From: Lachnospiraceae bacterium | GTDB taxonomy: Bacteria > Bacillota > Clostridia > Lachnospirales > Lachnospiraceae | Reading direction: 5' to 3' | NCBI GenBank assembly: GCA_022774705.1 | Contig: JALFLM010000181.1 | Location: forward strand, 19,966-83,965 | DNA length: 64,000 nt | Shown: positions 17,675 through 26,808 of the stretch, piece by piece | Layout of the letters: each line of letters starts with the position of its first letter | Position numbering within the stretch: position 1 is the first letter of the stretch | Program-made: the position numbers and the translations under genes | Notes under the pieces: generated by a model | Database searches by the model: none | What the model was told of the DNA's origin: nothing | The model's input: only the letters and a program-made list of their open reading frames with translations

Positions 17675-18722
17675 ACTGAAAGATATTAATAAAACATTCG
17701 GAAACTATAAAGCTTCCGATCAGGTGAATTTCGGAATTGAAAAAGGAAAACTCATCGGACTTCTGGGTCCCAGCGGAAGCGGAAAAACAACGATTCTGCG
17801 TATGATTGCCGGTCTGGAATCACCGGACAGCGGAGAAATCGTAATTGATGGAAGAGTGGTCAACAATATTCCTGCCAGTGAGCGGGGAATCGGCTTCGTC
17901 TTTCAGAATTATGCACTGTTCCGATATATGACGGTATTTGACAATATTGCCTTTGGACTGAAGGTGCAGAAACAGGATAAAGCAAGAATTAAAGAACGGG
18001 TCAGCGAATTGATTCGCCTGATCGGTCTGGAAGGGCTGGAAAAGCGTTATCCCAGTCAGCTGTCTGGCGGTCAGCGGCAGAGAGTGGCCTTTGCCAGAGC
18101 ACTTGCTCCTAATCCACAGCTGCTTTTACTGGATGAGCCCTTTGCTGCCATCGATGCCAAAGTCAGAAAAGAACTGCGCAGCTGGCTGAAGGATATGATT
18201 GAAAAGCTGGGCATCACCAGTATTTTTGTTACCCATGATCAGGAAGAAGCGATAGAAGTAGCTGATGAAATTATTATAACCAACCGGGGACGGATCGAGC
18301 AGATCGGCACACCGCTGGAAATTTACCAGAATCCGCAGACTGCATTTACCGCATCATTTTTCGGGGAAACCGCAATTCTGGAGGATTATCATGATTTTGT
18401 GAATTTCGATGAAATTCCGGGAGCGGAGCATGCCATTGTCCGGCCTGAATTTGTCAGTGTTCGGAAAAAGGATGAGGTGCAGAAGTTTAAAAGTTCCGCA
18501 TCGGAGGGAATCGTCGAAAGAGTGGCTTTCCGGGGAGACAGAATAGAACTGCGTGTCCGGGTCAATCATTCAGTGCTGACGGCACACCGCGGACTGGAAG
18601 AACAGCCGGTGGAGGTCGGAGAAACGGTCAATGTATTTCTGTACCGCATCTTTGTTACGGTGGGAGACCAGGCTTATCTGGTTGAAAACCGCTCCATGAA
18701 AGATGATTCCGTATTCATTTGA
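17664..18722 (+). CDS. cysA: Sulfate ABC transporter ATP-binding protein CysA
   Basis: A 352-residue ATPase that drives sulfate import. Walker A GPSGSGKTT, signature LSGGQRQRVAFARAL and Walker B LLLLDEPFAAID are intact, followed by a C-terminal regulatory extension (about 235-352) of the kind found in CysA and MalK-like proteins. The ORF track begins at 17547 inside cysW; ATG 17664 (MYVELKDIN) is the natural N-terminus, with GAGGA 10 nt upstream. It overlaps cysW by 11 bases, so the two are coupled. Confidence 0.93.
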   Translation: MYVELKDINKTFGNYKASDQVNFGIEKGKLIGLLGPSGSGKTTILRMIAGLESPDSGEIVIDGRVVNNIPASERGIGFVFQNYALFRYMTVFDNIAFGLKVQKQDKARIKERVSELIRLIGLEGLEKRYPSQLSGGQRQRVAFARALAPNPQLLLLDEPFAAIDAKVRKELRSWLKDMIEKLGITSIFVTHDQEEAIEVADEIIITNRGRIEQIGTPLEIYQNPQTAFTASFFGETAILEDYHDFVNFDEIPGAEHAIVRPEFVSVRKKDEVQKFKSSASEGIVERVAFRGDRIELRVRVNHSVLTAHRGLEEQPVEVGETVNVFLYRIFVTVGDQAYLVENRSMKDDSVFI

Positions 18723-18781
18723 TGATTTTATTCGGACCAGGAGACACAATCATATTTTACGGGAAAGGATGAACCTGATTG

Positions 18782-20572
18782 ATGGAAACAAGAAAAATCA
18801 GAACAGACGTGCTGATCATCGGCGGCGGTACGGCGGGCTGCTTTGCCGCGATTACGCTGGGCAGGAAAAGCGGTCTCAATGTACTTATTGCGGAAAAAGC
18901 AAATATCAGACGAAGCGGCTGCCTGGCAGCAGGTGTGAACGCACTTAATGCATACATTACAAAAGGAAAAATTCCGCAGGATTACGTGGACTATGCCAGA
19001 AGAGATGCAGAGGGAATTGTCCGTGAAGATCTGCTTCTGTCCATGGCCGGGCGCCTGAATCATGTAACAAAGGAGCTGGAGGATCTGGGCCTTGTGATCC
19101 TGAAGGATGAAAACGGGGAATACGTAACGAGGGGCCCCCGCAATATTAAGATCAACGGCGAAAATATCAAACCCCTTCTGGCAGAAGCAGCTGCTTCTCA
19201 GGAACATGTTACGGTACTGAACCATGTCAACATCACGGATCTGAAAGTCGAAATTTCCGGGGAAGAAGGAGAAAAAGAAACAGAAGGCAGGCGGATTGCA
19301 GGCGCCTGGGGGTTCGATGTCAATCAGGAAATATTTTATGATATAGATGCAGGTGCGGTGATCTGTGCTTCCGGCGGAGCTGCCGGTTTGTACCGCCCCA
19401 ACAATCCGGGATTTTCCCGACACAAAATGTGGTACCCGCCCTTCAATACGGGGGCCGGTTATGCCATGGGGATTCTGGCGGGAGCAGAGATGACCACGTT
19501 TGAAATGCGGTTTATTGCCCTGCGCTGTAAGGATACAATTGCACCTGTGGGCACCATTGCTCAGGGAGTCGGTGCCAGACAGATCAACAGCAGAGGAGAG
19601 GTTTATGAGAACCGATACGGTCTGACCACTTCTCAGCGGGTTTACGGAACCGCGATGGAAAACAGAGAAGGAAGAGGTCCCTGCTATCTGCGCACAGATC
19701 AGATTTCAGAGGAGCAGCAGCAGGATCTTTATAAAGCCTATCTGAACATGGCTCCCGCACAGACACTGCGGTGGCTGGAATCCGGCAGAGGCCCTTCCGT
19801 GGAAAATGTGGAGATCGAGGGAACGGAGCCTTATATTGTGGGAGGTCATACGGCCAGCGGATACTGGGTGGACGGAAACCGCCAGACGACGATCCGGGGG
19901 CTGTATGCAGCCGGGGATGTGGCAGGCGGATGTCCGCAGAAATATGTTACCGGCGCTCTGGCAGAAGGAGAAATCGCCGCGGAGGCTGCCATAGAATATC
20001 TGAAAGCACAGGATGACAGGCGGCACAGAAATGATGATATTCAGGAAAGCAATGCTGCACGGGAAGACAGCGGCACTCGGGAAAACAATGGCAAAGAGCT
20101 TTCGGAACAGGGAAAAGCGAAAAAAGCGGAATATGAGGCCTTTCTGGAAAAATCACCTTCCCTGCTGACTGCAGAACAGCTGGAAGAGAATATGCAGAAA
20201 ATCATGGATCAGTATGCAGGCGGCATCAGTATGGATTACCGTTTCAGTGAAACACAGCTGAAGATCGCAGCTGAAAAGATTGCCGGGGTACAGCAGCTGA
20301 TACAGGAGCTTTCTGCCGGGAATATGGATGATCTTCTGAGAATCTATGAGCTGAAGGAACGGCTGGTTGTCTGTCAGGTGCTGATTGCTCATCTGATGGC
20401 AAGAAAAGAGACAAGATGGCACAGCTTTGCAGAGAATACGGATTATCCGCAGAAGTCGGATAACTGGATGAAATATGTAAATTCCAGAATGCAGAACGGA
20501 AAAATCAAAATCATTTATCGTGATCTTGTGACGGGAGGAGAAAAATATGAGCATTCAGATTCGGAGAGATAA
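18782..20572 (+). CDS. aprA: Adenylylsulfate (APS) reductase alpha subunit, FAD-binding
   Basis: A 596-residue flavoprotein of the fumarate reductase/AprA family. The dinucleotide-binding N-terminus reads VLIIGGGTAGCFAAI, and GCLAAGVNALNAYI corresponds to the AprA-specific substrate region. AprAB reduces adenylylsulfate to sulfite and AMP with electrons from ferredoxin-type clusters in AprB. The position between a sulfate importer and ATP sulfurylase, and the coupled two-cluster ferredoxin, fit this role far better than fumarate reductase or L-aspartate oxidase. ATG 18782 is chosen; the ORF-track start at 18779 is a TTG. It overlaps aprB by 26 bases. No sulfite reductase, CysC or CysH is in the window. 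Confidence 0.85.
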   Translation: METRKIRTDVLIIGGGTAGCFAAITLGRKSGLNVLIAEKANIRRSGCLAAGVNALNAYITKGKIPQDYVDYARRDAEGIVREDLLLSMAGRLNHVTKELEDLGLVILKDENGEYVTRGPRNIKINGENIKPLLAEAAASQEHVTVLNHVNITDLKVEISGEEGEKETEGRRIAGAWGFDVNQEIFYDIDAGAVICASGGAAGLYRPNNPGFSRHKMWYPPFNTGAGYAMGILAGAEMTTFEMRFIALRCKDTIAPVGTIAQGVGARQINSRGEVYENRYGLTTSQRVYGTAMENREGRGPCYLRTDQISEEQQQDLYKAYLNMAPAQTLRWLESGRGPSVENVEIEGTEPYIVGGHTASGYWVDGNRQTTIRGLYAAGDVAGGCPQKYVTGALAEGEIAAEAAIEYLKAQDDRRHRNDDIQESNAAREDSGTRENNGKELSEQGKAKKAEYEAFLEKSPSLLTAEQLEENMQKIMDQYAGGISMDYRFSETQLKIAAEKIAGVQQLIQELSAGNMDDLLRIYELKERLVVCQVLIAHLMARKETRWHSFAENTDYPQKSDNWMKYVNSRMQNGKIKIIYRDLVTGGEKYEHSDSER

Positions 20573-20861
20573 ATGTGTCGGATGCGGACGGTGTGTGGAA
20601 GCTTGTCCGGGAAATCTGATAAAACCGGATCAGGAAGGAAAAGCGGCAATCCGCCATATACGTGACTGCTGGGGATGCACCTCCTGTGTCAAGGAATGCC
20701 GGGCAGATGCCATTTTCTATTATCTGGGAGCGGATATGGGAGGAAGAGGCAGTACTCTGACCGTATCGGATAAGGGGGATCTTAACATCTGGAAAATTGA
20801 AGACCCTCAGGGAAAGGTACAGATACTGGAGGTCAGTAAAAAAACTGCCAATCAATATTAG
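20547..20861 (+). CDS. aprB: APS reductase beta subunit, two-[4Fe-4S] ferredoxin
   Basis: A 104-residue ferredoxin with two clusters bound by CVGCGRCVEACP and CWGCTSCVKECR. The second motif with Trp and the extended C-terminal tail match AprB, which feeds electrons to the AprA flavin. GGGAGG precedes ATG 20547, and the gene overlaps aprA by 26 bases. Its C-terminus KKTANQY is encoded in a short sequence that is then repeated in the following intergenic region. Confidence 0.85.
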   Translation: MSIQIRRDKCVGCGRCVEACPGNLIKPDQEGKAAIRHIRDCWGCTSCVKECRADAIFYYLGADMGGRGSTLTVSDKGDLNIWKIEDPQGKVQILEVSKKTANQY

Positions 20862-20915
20862 AAAAACTGCCAATCGATAGCCAATCGATATGAAAAAGAC
20901 TGCCAGTCAATATTT
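20838..20915 (+). repeat. Degenerate tandem repeat spanning the aprB 3' end
   Basis: Copies of AAAAACTGCCAATCRATA recur at 20838-20861, 20862-20880, 20881-20892 (partial) and 20893-20915. The last copy re-creates part of the aprB C-terminus (KKTASQY against KKTANQY) and produces the spurious N-terminal extension of the ORF-track cysD frame. Confidence 0.8.
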
Positions 20916-20943
20916 AAATACGATCCGAGGGAGGACTAAAAGA

Positions 20944-21843
20944 ATGAGTGATCTGTCACATCTTGATAAACTGGAGGCAGAAGCAATTTATATTATCCGG
21001 GAAGTTGCAGCGGAGTGTGAAAAACCGGTGATGCTGTATTCCATTGGAAAGGACAGCTCTGTAATGCTGCATCTTGCAATGAAAGCATTTTATCCGGAAA
21101 AGCCGCCGTTTCCTTTTCTGCATGTGGATACTACATGGAAATTCAGGGAAATGATTCAGTTCCGGGACCGGATTGCCAGGGAAAAGGGGATTGAAATGCT
21201 GGTCTATACGAATCAGGATGGTGTGAAAGCCGGCATCAATCCTTTTGATCATGGCTCTGCCTACACAGACATCATGAAAACCGCGGCTTTGAAGCAGGCT
21301 CTGAATCTGTACGGATTTACGGCCGCATTCGGCGGGGGGCGCCGTGATGAAGAGAAATCCCGGGCCAAGGAGAGGATTTTTTCCTTCCGGAATGCGGCAC
21401 AGGCATGGGATCCCAAGAACCAGAGACCCGAAATGTGGAAGCTGTACAATACCAGAATCCAGAAAGGGGAGAGCATTCGCGTTTTTCCTATTTCCAACTG
21501 GACGGAAAATGATATCTGGCAGTATATCCGCAGGGAACAGATTGATATTGTTCCCCTGTATTTTGCAAAAGAAAGACCGGTCATCTATCGTGACGGAAAT
21601 ATCATCATGGTGGATGATGACCGACTGAAGCTTCGGGAGGGTGAAAAGATTGAATATAAAAAAGTCCGTTTCCGTACGCTGGGATGCTATCCTCTGACAG
21701 GTGGTGTAGAGTCGGAAGCGGATACGCTGGATGCAATTATTGAGGAAACGCTGAGTGCAGTATCGTCGGAACGAACCAGCCGTGTGATTGACCATGAAGC
21801 AGCCGGCAGCATGGAACGAAGAAAAAGAGAAGGATATTTTTAA
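20944..21843 (+). CDS. cysD: Sulfate adenylyltransferase subunit 2 (CysD)
   Basis: A 299-residue PP-loop enzyme that makes adenylylsulfate from ATP and sulfate with its GTPase partner CysN. The PP-loop [13 protein letters not shown], the [19 protein letters not shown] segment and [16 protein letters not shown] are diagnostic. ATG 20944 (MSDLSHLD) is preceded by GAGGGAGG; the ORF-track start at 20890 lies in the repeat derived from aprB. It is followed 17 nt later by cysN. Confidence 0.95.
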   Translation: MSDLSHLDKLEAEAIYIIREVAAECEKPVMLYSIGKDSSVMLHLAMKAFYPEKPPFPFLHVDTTWKFREMIQFRDRIAREKGIEMLVYTNQDGVKAGINPFDHGSAYTDIMKTAALKQALNLYGFTAAFGGGRRDEEKSRAKERIFSFRNAAQAWDPKNQRPEMWKLYNTRIQKGESIRVFPISNWTENDIWQYIRREQIDIVPLYFAKERPVIYRDGNIIMVDDDRLKLREGEKIEYKKVRFRTLGCYPLTGGVESEADTLDAIIEETLSAVSSERTSRVIDHEAAGSMERRKREGYF

Positions 21844-21860
21844 GGAAGGAACATTGCACC

Positions 21861-23507
21861 ATGAAAGGATTATTAAAATGTATTACCTGCGGAAGTGTGG
21901 ACGATGGAAAATCAACATTGATCGGCCATATCCTTTACGATGCAAAGCTTCTTTATGCTGATCAGGAGAAGGCGCTGGAGCTGGACTCCAAAGTGGGAAG
22001 CCGTGAAGGAAAGATTGATTATTCTCTGCTGCTGGACGGACTGATGGCAGAGAGAGAGCAGGGAATTACCATCGATGTGGCTTACCGCTATTTTACGACG
22101 GATCACAGAAGTTTTATTGTGGCTGATACGCCCGGGCATGAAGAGTATACCAGAAATATGGCGGTGGGTGCATCATTTGCCGATCTTGCCGTGATTCTTG
22201 TGGATGCCACCCAGGGAGTTCTGGTGCAGACGAGGCGTCATGCAAGGATCTGTGCCCTGATGGGAATCCGGCATTTCGTTTTTGCTGTCAACAAAATGGA
22301 CCTGGCAGGATACAGTGAGCCCCGTTTCCGGGAGATAGAAAAAGAAATCGGCCAGTTGGCAGAGGCGGTTTCACTGGAACATGTGATGATCATTCCCGTT
22401 TCGGCAACGGAAGGCGATAATGTTACTGAAAAGTCCGAAAATACCCCCTGGTATCAGGGACCGGCACTGCTTTCCTGGCTGGAAAATGTGGATATTACAG
22501 AAGCGTCTCATGAGAAAGGCTTTTATATGCCTGTACAGCGCGTATGCCGGCCGGGTCATGAATTCCGCGGTTTTCAGGGGCAGATCGAATCAGGTTTCAT
22601 CCGTACAGGCGATCAGGTCACCGCATTTCCCAGCAGGGAACAGGCTCATGTAAAAAGTATCCATGTGGGAGATCAGAAGGTAGAAGAAGCACAAAAGGGA
22701 CAGCCTGTGACGATTCAGCTCGACCGGGAGGTGGATGTTTCGAGAGGATGTGTACTGGCTGCTGATTCAGGAATCCGTGTTGCAGCCTCGGTTACTGCGA
22801 CGCTTTTGTGGATGGATGATACCGGACTGGAAGAAGGCAAAAACTTTTTTATCAAACTGGGAACAAAGATGATTCTGGGACGGGTGGACCGGATTCTGTA
22901 TGCTGTTGATGTGAATTCCGGAGAAAAGAAAAAAGCGGAGACTCTGGGGAAAAATGAAATCGCTTCCTGTATTCTGTCTTTTTCAGACAAGGTAGTGGCA
23001 GATGAAGTTAACAGCCATAAAACGCTGGGGGAACTGATTCTGATCGATCAGATTACCAATATGACATCTGCATGTGGTGTGGTAACATCCCTGCAGACGG
23101 AGTCGGATGACCGGTACGAAAAGAAGGTGGACAGAACCTTCCGTTCCATACTGAAGAGACAGACACCGGCTGTTGTGGAATTTCCGGTGGGCAGTGATGG
23201 TATTACCATGGAAATGGTGGAAGCAGTAGAGAAAAATCTAAGCGTTTCCGGCAGGCATACATATCTGTATGTACCTGTACAGGAGGAGAATTATGCTGCT
23301 GTAGCCCATCATCTGTATGAAGCCGGCATACTTGTCCTGCTGGTTGTGCCTGATCAGAAGAAAGCAGATGAGGCGCTGGGAGACAAAGAATTTTATTACA
23401 GCGGCTGGCAGAAAAAAACAGGGACTGCAGTAAATGAAATAGTAGATTTTATTAAGAAAATTTCATCATCTTCCGCAGGCGATTCAGTGGACAGAGATTA
23501 CATTTAG
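21861..23507 (+). CDS. cysN: Sulfate adenylyltransferase subunit 1, GTPase (CysN)
   Basis: A 548-residue EF-Tu-like GTPase that couples GTP hydrolysis to APS synthesis by CysD. The G1 motif is GSVDDGKSTLIGHIL, G3 is DTPGHEEYTRNM and G4 is NKMDL. The C-terminal region (after about 430) extends beyond a plain CysN. It lacks a P-loop GxxGxGKS, so it is not a CysC (APS kinase) domain, and its role is unclear. It is the last gene of the long operon. No terminator is visible before the next promoter at 23542. Confidence 0.93.
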   Translation: MKGLLKCITCGSVDDGKSTLIGHILYDAKLLYADQEKALELDSKVGSREGKIDYSLLLDGLMAEREQGITIDVAYRYFTTDHRSFIVADTPGHEEYTRNMAVGASFADLAVILVDATQGVLVQTRRHARICALMGIRHFVFAVNKMDLAGYSEPRFREIEKEIGQLAEAVSLEHVMIIPVSATEGDNVTEKSENTPWYQGPALLSWLENVDITEASHEKGFYMPVQRVCRPGHEFRGFQGQIESGFIRTGDQVTAFPSREQAHVKSIHVGDQKVEEAQKGQPVTIQLDREVDVSRGCVLAADSGIRVAASVTATLLWMDDTGLEEGKNFFIKLGTKMILGRVDRILYAVDVNSGEKKKAETLGKNEIASCILSFSDKVVADEVNSHKTLGELILIDQITNMTSACGVVTSLQTESDDRYEKKVDRTFRSILKRQTPAVVEFPVGSDGITMEMVEAVEKNLSVSGRHTYLYVPVQEENYAAVAHHLYEAGILVLLVVPDQKKADEALGDKEFYYSGWQKKTGTAVNEIVDFIKKISSSSAGDSVDRDYI

Positions 23508-23541
23508 ACTTTTTTCTGTAAACGAAAATGGTAAATAGTGC

Positions 23542-23570
23542 TTGACAAACAGAACTGACGGGATTATGAT
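23542..23570 (+). promoter_or_regulatory. Promoter of the YezD-like gene
   Basis: TTGACA (23542-23547), 17-nt spacer, TATGAT (23565-23570), so the small gene can be expressed independently of the sulfate operon. Confidence 0.8.
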
Positions 23571-23638
23571 ATCTGCAATAAAGTATATTAAAAAGATATG
23601 AATTGTATGATATTAAAAACAGGCAGGAGTATTACACT

Positions 23639-23797
23639 ATGGAACGAACAAAAGTCACAGAAGAAGAACTGGAACAGATAAAAAAATTTATAGAAGAGAT
23701 CCGTTTCGGTTCCGTCACTGTAATCGTACAGGACAGTAAGATCGTTCAGATTGAAAAACATGAAAAAGTAAGAATGAACAGCAGAATCGGCTTCTGA
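23639..23797 (+). CDS. YezD-family small protein (DUF2292)
   Basis: A 52-residue protein: EEELEQIKKFIEEIRFGSVTV then VQDSKIVQIEKHEKVR, which matches the DUF2292 pattern (a helix followed by a strand pair with a VQIEK core). Members are frequently found beside sulfate assimilation genes in Firmicutes and have no assigned biochemical role. AGGAG precedes ATG 23639; the ORF-track start at 23603 has no ribosome binding site. It has its own promoter and terminator. Confidence 0.8.
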   Translation: MERTKVTEEELEQIKKFIEEIRFGSVTVIVQDSKIVQIEKHEKVRMNSRIGF

Positions 23798-23801
23798 TCG
23801 G

Positions 23802-23848
23802 AAAACGCCGCCGGATCCTGAGCAATCGGGAATTCCGGCGGCGTTTTT
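23802..23848 (+). terminator. Terminator after the YezD-like gene
   Basis: AAAACGCCGCCGGA (23802-23815) pairs with TCCGGCGGCGTTTT (23834-23847), followed by T. Confidence 0.9.
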
Positions 23849-23889
23849 CCATGTCCGGAATCGGGAAAGTTAAATAATCATCCCGCAGG

Positions 23890-23918
23890 TTGTCTTTCAG
23901 TCTGTTTTCAGATATAAT
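23890..23918 (+). promoter_or_regulatory. Promoter of the xpaC-telA operon
   Basis: TTGTCT (23890-23895), 17-nt spacer, TATAAT (23913-23918). Confidence 0.75.
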
Positions 23919-23964
23919 ATCAGTAAGTGTGTTTGCGCATACATATTGATTTTGGAGGATGACA

Positions 23965-25455
23965 ATGAGTAATCAGGACTGGTCGCATCTGGGCGACGAG
24001 ATTAAAGACGCAGTGCAGTCTGCTATAGATTCCAAGGATTTTACACGTTTGAACGATGCCATCGGGAAGACAGTCAATCAGGCACTGGATCAGTTTGAGC
24101 AGGTACTGGACGGAAACGGAGGAAGCGGTGCAGGCAGGAATGACCGCAGGGAGCATGTGAACAGTGTTCACGGGGAAGATGCCTTCAGGGATGAACAGGA
24201 GGGAGAAAGCGGCCATACCGAGTGGTACAACGGCGGCCCAGGCTGGTACAAGGGAGGTGGAAACAGCCAAAAACACTTCGGACAGAGACAGTACTCCGGC
24301 CGGAACAGAACGGATACCGGCAGTGCATGGAAACAGATGTATGGAGATGTGCGGGACCGCACATGGGATCAGTATGTGAAGAATACCACGGGAATTGATC
24401 GGAAAAAGACAAAGGATCCCTTTCAGATGTACGGTGACCGCTACGCTTCCCCGGTTCCTTCTCAGGTATTCGGGATCCTGTCTGTGATATTCGGAAGCAT
24501 CATGGCTGCGGGCTGCGGCATTGCGGAATTTGTGATGCTGCTGGTTAGCGCAGCTGTTTTTTCGGGCCGCCTTCCTTTCGGAATGCCGCTGGCTATGGGT
24601 ATCATGGTGCCGTTTATTATCGGCGGCGGACTGCTGGCGGGATGCGGACGAAAAAAGCTGGGGCTGATCAAACGCTATAAAAAATATGTAGCTTTTCTTG
24701 GGGATAAAGAGTATTGTGAACTGCAGGACCTGGAGTACTCTGCGGGAATGACACATAAAAAGCTTCTGAAGGATCTGCGGAAGATGATCGATAAAGAATG
24801 GTTCCGCCAGGGACATATCGATCAGCAGGAGACCAGTTTTATCGTAACCGGTAAGGCGTACAGTCAGTATCTGGAGGCACAGAAAGAGTTTCAGCGCCGC
24901 CAGCTGGAAACCGGGAAGCAGGAACTGAGAGCAGAAAAAACAGAGGCCAGGGAAACGGAAAATACAGCATCGGCAGGAGCCGGCTTGTCTGCAGAGGTCC
25001 GGGAAGTGATTGATGAGGGAAGATCCTATCTGAAACAGATTAAAGAAAGCAATGATGCCATACCCGGAGAAGAGATTTCTGCCAAGATATCAAGACTGGA
25101 GCTGGTGATCGAGCGGATTTTCAACCGGGTGGAGCAGCACCCCGAACTGGTGGAAGAACTTCGTCGTTTTATGAAATACTATCTGCCCACCACAGTCAAG
25201 CTGCTGGCAGCCTATGAGGAACTGGACCGGCAGGAGATACAGGGATCCAACATCCTGAAATCAAAAAAGGAAATCGAGGATACACTGGATACCATCAATA
25301 AAGCCTTCGAGAACCTGCTGGACAGCTTTTTTGAAGATACGGCTGTGGATATTTCATCGGATATATCCGTGATGCAGACATTGATGGCTCAGGAGGGACT
25401 GCTGGGCGGCAGCCTGAAGGACCGGGTAAAAGAAAAGGAAAAAGTATTGCGGTAA
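23965..25455 (+). CDS. xpaC: XpaC-like protein (5-bromo-4-chloroindolyl phosphate hydrolysis family)
   Basis: A 496-residue protein. The N-terminal 150 residues are hydrophilic and Gly/Asn/Arg-rich. Two hydrophobic segments (about 155-220) follow, and then a long helical cytoplasmic region with coiled-coil character that ends near a VDISSDISVMQTLMAQEGL motif typical of XpaC. The family name comes from a phenotype in Bacillus; no catalytic site is known. It is paired with telA 33 nt downstream, the usual arrangement, suggesting a joint role in membrane or envelope stress. ATG 23965 follows GGAGG by 6 nt. Confidence 0.82.
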   Translation: MSNQDWSHLGDEIKDAVQSAIDSKDFTRLNDAIGKTVNQALDQFEQVLDGNGGSGAGRNDRREHVNSVHGEDAFRDEQEGESGHTEWYNGGPGWYKGGGNSQKHFGQRQYSGRNRTDTGSAWKQMYGDVRDRTWDQYVKNTTGIDRKKTKDPFQMYGDRYASPVPSQVFGILSVIFGSIMAAGCGIAEFVMLLVSAAVFSGRLPFGMPLAMGIMVPFIIGGGLLAGCGRKKLGLIKRYKKYVAFLGDKEYCELQDLEYSAGMTHKKLLKDLRKMIDKEWFRQGHIDQQETSFIVTGKAYSQYLEAQKEFQRRQLETGKQELRAEKTEARETENTASAGAGLSAEVREVIDEGRSYLKQIKESNDAIPGEEISAKISRLELVIERIFNRVEQHPELVEELRRFMKYYLPTTVKLLAAYEELDRQEIQGSNILKSKKEIEDTLDTINKAFENLLDSFFEDTAVDISSDISVMQTLMAQEGLLGGSLKDRVKEKEKVLR

Positions 25456-25488
25456 TATACAGATTGCCGGGAAAGGATAAAGAAAAGT

Positions 25489-26604
25489 ATGGAACAGAAT
25501 ATGTTATCGGAAAATGTGCAGAGCACGGGGGACATGACAGCACTGAAGGAAGAAAAGACACTGGATCAGCTGATGGCGGAATGCAATTTTACAGCTGAAG
25601 AACTGAGAACCGTTGATGCGTATGCATCTCAGATCAATGTGATGGATAATAATGAGATCCTGGAATACGGTGTGGGATGTCAGAAGAAGCTGACTGATTT
25701 CTCTGAGACAGCGCTGAACAATGTAAAAACAAAGGATCTGGGCGAGGTTGGCGATATGCTGACCGATGTGATTGTGGAACTGAAAAGTTTTGATGCAGCT
25801 GAGGAGAAAAAAGGGCTGTTCGGATTATTTAAAAAGCAAACGGATCGTCTGGAGGCTTTAAAGGGCCGTTACACCAAAGCGGCTGCCAATGTGCAGAAGA
25901 TCTGCGATTCCCTGGAAGAGCATCAGGTTACTCTGATGAAAGATATTTCTGTTCTGGATCAGATGTATGAACTGAATACCGCCTATTTCAGGGAACTGAC
26001 CATGTATATTATGGCCGGTAAGAAAAAACTGGAAGAGCTGCGGACCGCAGACCTGCCCGCCCTGATGGAAAAGGCGCAGCGCACCGGCCTGCAGGAAGAT
26101 GCTCAGGCGGTAAAGGATATGGACAGCCAGTGCAACCGGTTTGAGAAAAAACTGCACGATCTGGAACTGACCCGCATGATCTCTCTTCAGATGGCACCTC
26201 AGATTCGTCTGATTCAGAGCAGCGATACCCAGATGGTTGAGAAAATCCAGTCCACCATTGTCAATACGGTACCGCTCTGGAAAAGCCAGATGGTACTGGC
26301 GCTGGGAATGGAACATTCCAATCAGGCAGCCAGAGCTCAGGCTGCAGCTACCGATCTGACCAATGAACTGCTCCGTAAGAATGCGGAAGCGCTGAAAACA
26401 GTCAGCATAGAAACGGCAAAAGCCTCCGAACGGGGAATCGTGGATATGGAAACGCTGAAGCAGACCAACGAATCGCTGATCTCCACCCTGGATGAAGTAA
26501 TGCGGATCCAGAAGGAAGGCCATGAAAAACGTATGGAAGCAGAAGGACAGATGCAGCAGATCGAAACGGAGCTTAAGGCCAAGCTCCTGGAAATATCACG
26601 CTGA
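25489..26604 (+). CDS. telA: TelA-family toxic anion resistance protein
   Basis: A 371-residue almost wholly helical soluble protein of the TelA/KlaA family, linked historically to tellurite resistance and more generally to envelope stress. Signatures are LTDVIVELKSFD, LFGLFKKQTDRLEALKGRY and PLWKSQMVLALGMEHSNQA. It shares a transcript with xpaC. The start has GGAAAGGA 13 nt upstream, a weak site. Confidence 0.88.
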   Translation: MEQNMLSENVQSTGDMTALKEEKTLDQLMAECNFTAEELRTVDAYASQINVMDNNEILEYGVGCQKKLTDFSETALNNVKTKDLGEVGDMLTDVIVELKSFDAAEEKKGLFGLFKKQTDRLEALKGRYTKAAANVQKICDSLEEHQVTLMKDISVLDQMYELNTAYFRELTMYIMAGKKKLEELRTADLPALMEKAQRTGLQEDAQAVKDMDSQCNRFEKKLHDLELTRMISLQMAPQIRLIQSSDTQMVEKIQSTIVNTVPLWKSQMVLALGMEHSNQAARAQAAATDLTNELLRKNAEALKTVSIETAKASERGIVDMETLKQTNESLISTLDEVMRIQKEGHEKRMEAEGQMQQIETELKAKLLEISR

Positions 26605-26660
26605 TTCAGCGGTAAAGCAGTTATCTTATCATTCAGCTGTTAAGCAGCCGGCTGTTATAA

Positions 26661-26727
26661 AACAGGCCCATCCGGGAATGCGGGGAGCATCGTGATGATG
26701 CGGATGACATTTCCGGATGAGCCTGTT
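26661..26727 (-). terminator. Long hairpin between convergent genes (telA and DUF4250 gene)
   Basis: AACAGGCCCATCCGGGAATG (26661-26680) pairs with the complementary 20-mer at 26708-26727 with one mismatch and one G-U. On the minus strand the stem is followed by TTTTA, so it most likely ends the minus-strand transcript; it may also act on telA. Confidence 0.65.
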
Positions 26728-26735
26728 ATCTGATT

Positions 26736-26785
26736 GATGATGAATTTCAATCCATTAGTAGATGATGAATTTCAATTCATTAGTA
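26736..26785 (+). repeat. 25-nt tandem direct repeat
   Basis: GATGATGAATTTCAATYCAT followed by TAGTA occurs twice back to back (26736-26760 and 26761-26785) with one difference. It lies between the hairpin and the end of the minus-strand gene and has no coding role. Confidence 0.85.
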
Positions 26786-26808
26786 TATAAATCCCTTACG
26801 TAAGCTTC

